The notes under the pieces are model-generated. The model was not told where the DNA came from. It ran no database searches and saw only the letters and a program-made list of their open reading frames with translations. From positions 1 through 27,398 of the forward strand of contig CAYYNT010000063.1 in assembly GCA_964473155.1 (NCBI GenBank): a stretch of DNA of 27,398 nt. Reading direction: 5' to 3'. The stretch comes from JAJFUG01 sp964473155 (GTDB lineage: Bacteria; Gemmatimonadota; Glassbacteria; GWA2-58-10). Shown piece after piece: positions 22,299 to 27,398 of this stretch. The position numbers and the translations under genes are program-made. Every line of letters begins with the position of its first letter. The first letter of the stretch is position 1.

Positions 22299-24413
22299 GT
22301 GACCGGTGAAAAGCACAGGCTCGTAAAGCGTATCGACCCGGAAAGCCCGGTGCAGTTCCTTGCGGGCGTTGGGCCGCGACGGGCTGAGCAGCTCAAGCGC
22401 CTGGAAATAGAACGGGTGAAAGACATACTATACCTCTTTCCGCGCCGTTATCTGGACCTGAGTTCGGTGGCGCGGATCGGCTCCCTGAACGCTGAATCGG
22501 GCGATGTGACCGTGGCCGGGAGCATCCGTCTTGCCCGCCCGATGTACGCCCGTAAGCGCGAGGTGGGGTTCGAGGCGGTCCTGGACGACGGCAGCGGGTG
22601 GATTGTCTGCCGCTGGTTCGGACGGACGTTCCTGAAGGACAAGATCGAAAACGGCCAGCGCTGGCTGGTCTACGGCGGGCTGCGCCCCTGGCGCGGACGG
22701 CTCTACCTTAACCCGGTGGAATACGAGCGCCTGGATGACCCGGCCGGGGGAGAGACAGAGGCCCGCCCGGCTGGAGGAGTGACCCCGGTCTACCCTCTGA
22801 CCGAAGGCATTACCCAGTGGTTCATGCGCCGTCTGACCACGACCGCGCTCCCGGCTGCGAACAACCTGCCGGAGCACCTCCCGGAAACCCTGCGCATCGA
22901 AATGAACATTCTGCCGCGCGCCGAGGCTGTGCGCACCCTGCACCGTCCGCCCGATATGGCGAGCATCGCCCCGGCGCGCCGCAGCCTGGCGTTCGATGAG
23001 CTGTTCTACCTGGAGCTGATGCTCCTGGGACGGCGCATACACCTTCAGGCCGAAAAACGAATGCGCCTGTACGAGCGCAAAAACAATCTGGTGCGCGCGC
23101 TGGGCAAAACCCTGCCCTTCGAGCTGACCGGGGCGCAGAAAAACGTGCTGCGGACAATCGACTCCGACCTGACCGGCCAGTCCCCGATGAACCGTCTGGT
23201 GCAGGGCGATGTCGGCTCGGGCAAGACAATCGTGGCTGTGTTCGCCGCCCTGCGCGCCGTGGAAAACGGTTACCAGGCCGCGGTGATGGCCCCGACCGAG
23301 GTGTTGGCCGAGCAGCACTACCGCTCGCTGAGCCGTCTGCTCGCACCAGTGGGCGTGGAAACAGTCTGCCTTCTTGGCAAAATGAGCACGGCAGAGCGGC
23401 GGCCGGTGCTGAAAAAAATCGGCGACGGCACGGCGAAAATCGCGGTGGGCACTCACGCCCTGATCCAGGAGGGAGTTGAGTTCTCCGATCTGGGGCTGGC
23501 CCTGATCGACGAGCAGCACCGGTTCGGGGTGAACCAGCGCCTGGAACTCAAGCGCAAGGGCCGTCATACCGACTGCCTGGTGCTCACCGCCACCCCCATC
23601 CCGCGCAGCCTGGCCCTGACTCTCTACGGCGACCTGGATGTCTCGGTGATCGATGAACTGCCCGCCGGTCGCAAACCGATAGCCACCCACATAGTCCCGG
23701 AGCGCAAACGCGCCGACATGCAGCGTTTCATGGCCGAGCGCGCGCGCGAGGGCGAGCGTATCTACGTGGTCTGCCCGCGCATCGAGCAGGACGAGGAGGG
23801 CGAGCAGGCGGCGGCGGAGGAATGGTTCGCCCGCTACAGGGATGAGATTTTCCCGGAACTATCGGTTGTGCTGGTGCACGGCCGTCTGACTCCAGCGCAG
23901 AAAGAGTCTGCCATGCGCGCATTCGAGAACGGCGCGGCCCAGGTGCTGGTGGGCACGACCGTGATCGAGGTGGGTATCGATGTCCCCGAGGCAACGGTGA
24001 TAGTGATCGAGGCCGCCGAACGTTTCGGGCTGAGCCAGTTGCATCAGCTCCGCGGGCGGGTGGGCCGCAGCCACCGTCAGAGCTGGTGTTTCCTGATCCC
24101 CTCGCGCGGGGCCGGAGAGGACAGCCTCACGCGGCTCAAGATAATGGAGTCCACCACGGACGGGTTCAAGATCAGCGAGGAGGACCTTCGCCTGCGCGGC
24201 CCCGGCGATTTCTTCGGCGAGCGCCAGAGCGGCCTCCCCGACCTGCGCCTGGCCGACCTGATCGCGGATTACCCGGTGTTAGTTGAGGCGCGCCAGGCCG
24301 CGGAGAAAATACTCAAGGCCGACCCCTGGCTCCAGGCCCCGGAGCATGATCTCCTGCGCCGTGAGCTGATCCTGCGTTACCGAGGCAAGGCGGATTTCCT
24401 GAGAAGCGGCTGA
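22299..24413 (+). CDS. recG: ATP-dependent DNA helicase RecG
   Basis: RecG rescues stalled replication forks and branch-migrates Holliday junctions. The 704-aa protein has the N-terminal wedge/OB domain (VQFLAGVGPRRAEQLKRLEI near 15-34, then LFPRRYLDLS). The superfamily 2 motor shows Walker A GDVGSGKT at 303-310, APTEVLAEQHY, DEQH at 404-407, TATPIPRSLALTLYGDLDVSVIDELP, VGTTVIEVGIDVPEA and QLRGRVGRSHRQSWCFL. The C-terminal DLRLRGPGDFFGERQSG is diagnostic of RecG. I prefer GTG at 22299 because GGAG lies 8 nt before it and the family similarity begins soon after; a GTG at 22245 is a longer alternative. The MFS gene follows closely. Length is within the usual 680-780 aa. Confidence 0.95.
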   Translation: MTGEKHRLVKRIDPESPVQFLAGVGPRRAEQLKRLEIERVKDILYLFPRRYLDLSSVARIGSLNAESGDVTVAGSIRLARPMYARKREVGFEAVLDDGSGWIVCRWFGRTFLKDKIENGQRWLVYGGLRPWRGRLYLNPVEYERLDDPAGGETEARPAGGVTPVYPLTEGITQWFMRRLTTTALPAANNLPEHLPETLRIEMNILPRAEAVRTLHRPPDMASIAPARRSLAFDELFYLELMLLGRRIHLQAEKRMRLYERKNNLVRALGKTLPFELTGAQKNVLRTIDSDLTGQSPMNRLVQGDVGSGKTIVAVFAALRAVENGYQAAVMAPTEVLAEQHYRSLSRLLAPVGVETVCLLGKMSTAERRPVLKKIGDGTAKIAVGTHALIQEGVEFSDLGLALIDEQHRFGVNQRLELKRKGRHTDCLVLTATPIPRSLALTLYGDLDVSVIDELPAGRKPIATHIVPERKRADMQRFMAERAREGERIYVVCPRIEQDEEGEQAAAEEWFARYRDEIFPELSVVLVHGRLTPAQKESAMRAFENGAAQVLVGTTVIEVGIDVPEATVIVIEAAERFGLSQLHQLRGRVGRSHRQSWCFLIPSRGAGEDSLTRLKIMESTTDGFKISEEDLRLRGPGDFFGERQSGLPDLRLADLIADYPVLVEARQAAEKILKADPWLQAPEHDLLRRELILRYRGKADFLRSG

Positions 24414-24476
24414 GGGGAAAAAATGATCCATGTTATAGAACGAGAGCGGTATGGATCCAACGGCAAAGGTGAAAGA

Positions 24477-25664
24477 ATGACAGACAAGAGACCGGTGTAC
24501 CTGGATGAAAACCTGCGGATAATTTTCCTGGTAACCATCGTGGCGATCATGGGGGTTTCCAGCATCACGCCGGCCCTGCCGCTGATGATGCGGCATTTCG
24601 GGCTGAGCGAGGGGAAAGTCGGGCTGCTTATCACCTCCTTTACGCTGCCGGGGGTGCTGTTCACTCCCATACTGGGCGTCTGGGCCGACCGCTGGGGACG
24701 CAAGACCGTGCTGGTCCCGGCCCTGTTGCTTTTCGGACTGGCCGGGACGGCCTGCGCCCTGGTGGATGATTTCCACCTGCTGCTTGCCCTTCGTTTCCTT
24801 CAGGGAATGGGAGCAGCCTCCTTGGGCTCGATCAACGTGACCCTGATCGGCGATCTTTTCACAGGGGAACGCCGTACTTCCGCAGTGGGCCTGAACTCAG
24901 GGGTGCTCAGTATCGGCACGGCCAGCTATCCGGCGGTGGGAGGAGCGCTGGCCACCCTGGGCTGGCGCTGGCCGTTCCTGCTCCACCTTCTGGCCCTGCC
25001 GATCGCGCTGATTGTGCTGCTGCGCCTGAATTCGCCGAAACCGCGCAGCACTCAGGCCCTGGGGGATTATCTGAACGGGGTCTGGCGCAGCCTGAAAAAT
25101 GCGCAGACAGTGGCGCTGTTCCTCTCCAGCACGCTCACTTTCATCGTGCTCTACGGGCCGTACCTGACTTTCCTGCCCCTGTTGCTGGATCACTCATTCG
25201 GGGCGCGCCCGGTCATGATCGGGCTGATAATGTCGAGTATGAGTCTGACCAACGCGTTCACCGCCGCCGCCATGCCGCGGCTGGTGCGGCGGTTCAGCCG
25301 CAGTGGCCTTCTGGCCGCGTCGTTCTGCCTGTTCGCCGTGGCTCTGCTGCTGATGTGCCATGCGCCGTCGGTGTGGCTTGTGTTCCTCCCAGCGCTGCTT
25401 TTCGGGGCGGGCATGGGACTCAACTCGCCGCAGCTTGTGGAGCTGCTGACCGGAATAGCTCCGCTGGAGTACCGCGGCGCGTTCATGTCCGTGAACGGGC
25501 TGGTGCTGCGCCTGGGCCAGACCCTGGGGCCGCTGGTGATGGGAGGCGTGTTTGCGCTCTGGGGCATGAGCGCCGTGTTTTGGGCCGGGGCGGGAATCGC
25601 CCTGAGCATGCTTCTCCTTATCCGGCCGATGACGAAACCGCCAGAAAGTTCCGAACCTGTCTGA
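24477..25664 (+). CDS. Major facilitator superfamily transporter
   Basis: This 395-aa inner-membrane transporter has about 12 hydrophobic helices. The MFS signature loop between helices 2 and 3 reads LGVWADRWGRKTVL (about 66-79), and helix 4 has ALRFLQGMGAASLGSIN, both typical of drug:proton antiporters of the DHA1 type. The second half shows MPRLVRRFSRSGLL in the equivalent loop. The substrate is unknown. ATG at 24477 follows AGGTGA with 4-5 nt spacing and sits just before the first helix. ATG at 24423 also has GAGGGG upstream and would add 18 mostly polar residues; I favour the shorter start because the extra stretch is AT-rich and unlike the gene. Probably cotranscribed with recG. Confidence 0.85.
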   Translation: MTDKRPVYLDENLRIIFLVTIVAIMGVSSITPALPLMMRHFGLSEGKVGLLITSFTLPGVLFTPILGVWADRWGRKTVLVPALLLFGLAGTACALVDDFHLLLALRFLQGMGAASLGSINVTLIGDLFTGERRTSAVGLNSGVLSIGTASYPAVGGALATLGWRWPFLLHLLALPIALIVLLRLNSPKPRSTQALGDYLNGVWRSLKNAQTVALFLSSTLTFIVLYGPYLTFLPLLLDHSFGARPVMIGLIMSSMSLTNAFTAAAMPRLVRRFSRSGLLAASFCLFAVALLLMCHAPSVWLVFLPALLFGAGMGLNSPQLVELLTGIAPLEYRGAFMSVNGLVLRLGQTLGPLVMGGVFALWGMSAVFWAGAGIALSMLLLIRPMTKPPESSEPV

Positions 25665-26018
25665 AATTATCGTTGTCTTAAACTGTCAGTACTGGTATGA
25701 ATAAGACAGCATATAACGAAGTCTGAACGGCTGGGAAGGTTCGATCGCAGCTGCGAATACACTGCGCGAAACCCGCATCGAGACTGAAATCTGCGACTGG
25801 GAGTGAACGCTCACGGAATCGGAAACGGCCGCAGAGGGCATCAACGATCCGTGCGAATTGAGCATCGAGCAGTTGCGGGGATTATTCCCGTGAATAGGTG
25901 TCAGGGAGTGCGAAGGGCCGATTGATCGATTGATATGATGCACGGCGGGGAAAAACAGCGCTTGAGTGCGGATCGGAGGGGATAATTCTCTTTTTTACCG
26001 CTCAACAATGGTTTATAA
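25665..26018. other. Gene-poor stretch at the edge of a lower-GC segment
   Basis: I see no confident gene here. Notable items are an inverted repeat TGTCTTA/TAAGACA (25674-25680 and 25702-25708) enclosing the palindrome CAGTACTG, a perfect 12-bp palindrome TCGCAGCTGCGA (25745-25756) and a tandem GATTGATC/GATTGATA (25920-25935). A plus-strand frame (about 25722-25890) reads like worn-out coding sequence with one in-frame TGA. An 85-aa minus-strand ORF over the same region has no protein-like features. GC content drops toward the following genes. Confidence 0.4.
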
Positions 26019-26046
26019 TTGACAATGGCAAATCGAATTTTTTAAT
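26019..26046 (+). promoter_or_regulatory. Near-consensus promoter for the AAA/DUF4276 unit
   Basis: TTGACA (26019-26024, 6/6) and TTTAAT (26041-26046, 5/6) are separated by 16 nt; a second perfect TATAAT lies at 26014-26019. The start near 26053 leaves a leader of about 70 nt before the ATG at 26121. Confidence 0.55.
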
Positions 26047-26120
26047 TTGTCGTAGAACAGAGCAGTTTCAAGAGAGAAGATAAATCTAAGAAGTATATGT
26101 GGAATACGGGGGAAACATTG

Positions 26121-27227
26121 ATGGCCGATTCATTGGACGTATTGACAATTAGCGGCTTCAAATCCATCCGGGAATTGAAAGATTTCAAGCTGAACAAACT
26201 GAATCTCTTCGTCGGTGCCAATGGAGCGGGGAAGAGCAACCTGATTTCTTTCTTTCGTATGCTTCAATCATTAATCGAGGAAAACCTTGCGGATTATGTT
26301 AGTAACAGCGGCGGCATCAGTGATCTTCTCTACAATGGACGCAAGGTGACTACTCAAATGAAGTTTGAAACCCGCTTTGGCCCTCGTGGGTACCGTTTTA
26401 CAATCAAGCCTGGTCCTGGAGAAGGCTTTGCGCTGGCAGACGAAGCTCGCTATTACAGTGGCGGTTATACTGGCTGGTGGGAACTTGGAAGTAGTGGGGG
26501 CCATTCTTCATTGTTAGTTAAGGAAGCGAAAGGATCATCACACGACAGTCCGTACAGCAAGCCTGTTTATAATGCTATTAATTCATGGAAAATTTACCAC
26601 TTTCACGACACCAGTTCAACGGCACCCATGCGGCACGCTGAAATTGTTGAAGACGTTAAGACGTTTCGATATGACGCATCAAACATCGGTCCGTTTTTAT
26701 TGCGTCTCCGAAATGAAGAAAAGTCTTATTATGACGAAATTATAAACGCCTGCCGTCTTGTTGCCCCTTTTTTTGACGATTTTCTGCTCGACCTTCAAAA
26801 GCTTGGGCCTAAGACTAAGGTTGCTCTCTCCTGGAAAACCAAGGGATCAGATTATCCCATGCAGCCTTATCACTTGTCCGACGGCAGTATTCGTTTTATC
26901 TGCCTCGCCACAGCACTTCTACAACCGAATCCACCATCCACTATCATCATTGATGAACCTGAGCTTGGCTTACACCCTGAAGCAATACGAATTCTTGGTG
27001 AACTCATTGCAGATGCAGTCAAACGGACACAAATCATTGTCGCGACACAGTCTCCCCTTCTTCTTGATCAGTTTTCCATCGAGGATATTGTCGTAGTAAA
27101 TCGCAAGGAGGGACAATCAGTTTTTGAGAGGCTAAAAGAATCGGATTTCAGTGAATGGCTGGAGGATTATTCAGTCGGCGAGCTCTGGACAAAGAATGTC
27201 ATCCAGGGAGGCACAACCGATGAGTAG
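26121..27227 (+). CDS. AAA ATPase of OLD/RecF-like type, probable defence-system ATPase
   Basis: The 368-aa protein has the ABC-like ATPase layout of the AAA_15/AAA_21 group: ISGFKSIRELKDF (10-22), Walker A GANGAGKS (32-39), an ABC-type signature LSDGSIRFICLATALL (about 252-268), Walker B TIIIDEPELGLHP (274-286, catalytic D278-E279) and the H-loop region IIVATQSPLLLDQF. There is no C-terminal Toprim domain; the following gene appears to supply it. Such split ATPase/Toprim pairs resemble OLD-type and PARIS (AriA/AriB) anti-phage systems; the defence role is inferred. ATG at 26121 has GGGGGA 8 nt upstream. Codon use is AT-richer than in the rest of the window, pointing to horizontal gain. Confidence 0.82.
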   Translation: MADSLDVLTISGFKSIRELKDFKLNKLNLFVGANGAGKSNLISFFRMLQSLIEENLADYVSNSGGISDLLYNGRKVTTQMKFETRFGPRGYRFTIKPGPGEGFALADEARYYSGGYTGWWELGSSGGHSSLLVKEAKGSSHDSPYSKPVYNAINSWKIYHFHDTSSTAPMRHAEIVEDVKTFRYDASNIGPFLLRLRNEEKSYYDEIINACRLVAPFFDDFLLDLQKLGPKTKVALSWKTKGSDYPMQPYHLSDGSIRFICLATALLQPNPPSTIIIDEPELGLHPEAIRILGELIADAVKRTQIIVATQSPLLLDQFSIEDIVVVNRKEGQSVFERLKESDFSEWLEDYSVGELWTKNVIQGGTTDE

Positions 27228-27398
27228 TTATGCGGAAGTGGTTGTGCTTGTGGAAGGGCCGACGGAACAACGTTTCGTTAAACAGTTGCTTGGACCATAT
27301 ATGGCGAACCGTGGCGTGTATTTAACTCCAATCATTCTGGATAAACCCAGCAATATCCGGTTAGGAACTTGCAGGGGGGTGAAGAAGTTTCCTGTGAT
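27220..27398 (+). CDS. DUF4276 family protein (Toprim-like), cut by window end
   Basis: ATG at 27220 overlaps the ATPase stop by 8 nt, with GGGAGG 8 nt upstream, so the two are translationally coupled. Fifty-nine codons are visible. EVVVLVEGPTEQRFVKQLLGPYMANRGVYLTPIIL (about 6-40) is the standard beginning of DUF4276, whose VEGPTE holds the Toprim-like first acidic residue (E12). The rest, including the DxD motif expected in a Toprim nuclease, lies beyond the window. Paired with an OLD-like ATPase it would be the likely effector or nuclease; this is inference. Confidence 0.82.
   Translation, partial: MSSYAEVVVLVEGPTEQRFVKQLLGPYMANRGVYLTPIILDKPSNIRLGTCRGVKKFPV

Noticed and set aside
25920..25935. 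GATTGATC/GATTGATA tandem as an attachment site
   Set aside because: Only 8 nt, adjacent copies, no integrase or second distant copy in the window.
25686..25943. 85-codon minus-strand ORF in the gene-poor stretch
   Set aside because: No ribosome site, no signal or fold and a Ser-rich composition typical of a shadow frame.
1..27398. CRISPR array, tRNA, rRNA or intact insertion sequence
   Set aside because: No regularly spaced repeats, no cloverleaf or rRNA segments and no transposase frame were seen.

Overview
The window looks like a chromosomal stretch from a GC-rich, Gram-negative-type bacterium. Supporting signs are type IV pilus retraction ATPases, Tat and Sec signal peptides, lipoproteins and a membrane-anchored c-type cytochrome. 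Two secreted proteins carry long Ala/Asp/Ser tracts with recurrent Asp-Ser-Leu steps, and many genes start with TTG or GTG behind strong GGAG ribosome sites. This style fits the FCB/Gemmatimonadota/candidate-phylum range, but the taxonomic guess is an inference; no rRNA or tRNA gene was seen.

Layout. 1-1959 (minus): pilU-type (cut by the window edge) and pilT, separated by a 136-nt imperfect inverted repeat. 2300-3085 (plus): a B-box zinc finger/TM/TPR protein behind a good sigma70-like promoter. 3154-7379 (plus): NifU-C-terminal-type Fe-S protein, DUF1858-like CxxC protein, DUF116 membrane protein and a divergent UvrA. 7507-8109: a secreted protein of unknown function with its own terminator. 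8256-9948: tsaE-tsaB-rimI, each junction a 4-nt overlap. 10142-10981: accD. 11104-12110: a P-loop kinase overlapping a dCMP deaminase. 12212-13651: MATE transporter, convergent with asd (13744-14799, minus), which has a promoter and a roughly 130-nt leader.

15006-16895 (minus) is an unusual three-gene overlapping operon: a membrane-anchored tetraheme cytochrome with a C-terminal zinc-ribbon-like tail, an HNH-type protein and a small winged-helix-like protein. 17288-18240 holds a small TPR protein, an unlisted 50-aa membrane protein overlapping it, and a convergent 91-aa membrane/coiled-coil protein. 18348-22156 (minus) carries cell-envelope proteins: a large lipoprotein, a glycoside-hydrolase-like (DUF4038) gene destroyed by an internal deletion, a Tat-lipoprotein sugar-isomerase-like TIM barrel and a secreted Asp/Ser-rich protein. 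22299-25664 (plus): recG and an MFS transporter.

From about 25.7 kb the DNA becomes visibly more AT-rich. After a roughly 450-nt gene-poor stretch there is a near-consensus promoter, an AAA ATPase of the OLD/RecF-like type and, overlapping it, the start of a DUF4276 (Toprim-like) protein that runs off the window. This two-gene unit is the best candidate for an accessory, probably anti-phage, system. Most of the rest is housekeeping: DNA repair, t6A tRNA modification, fatty acid synthesis, amino acid synthesis and nucleotide metabolism.
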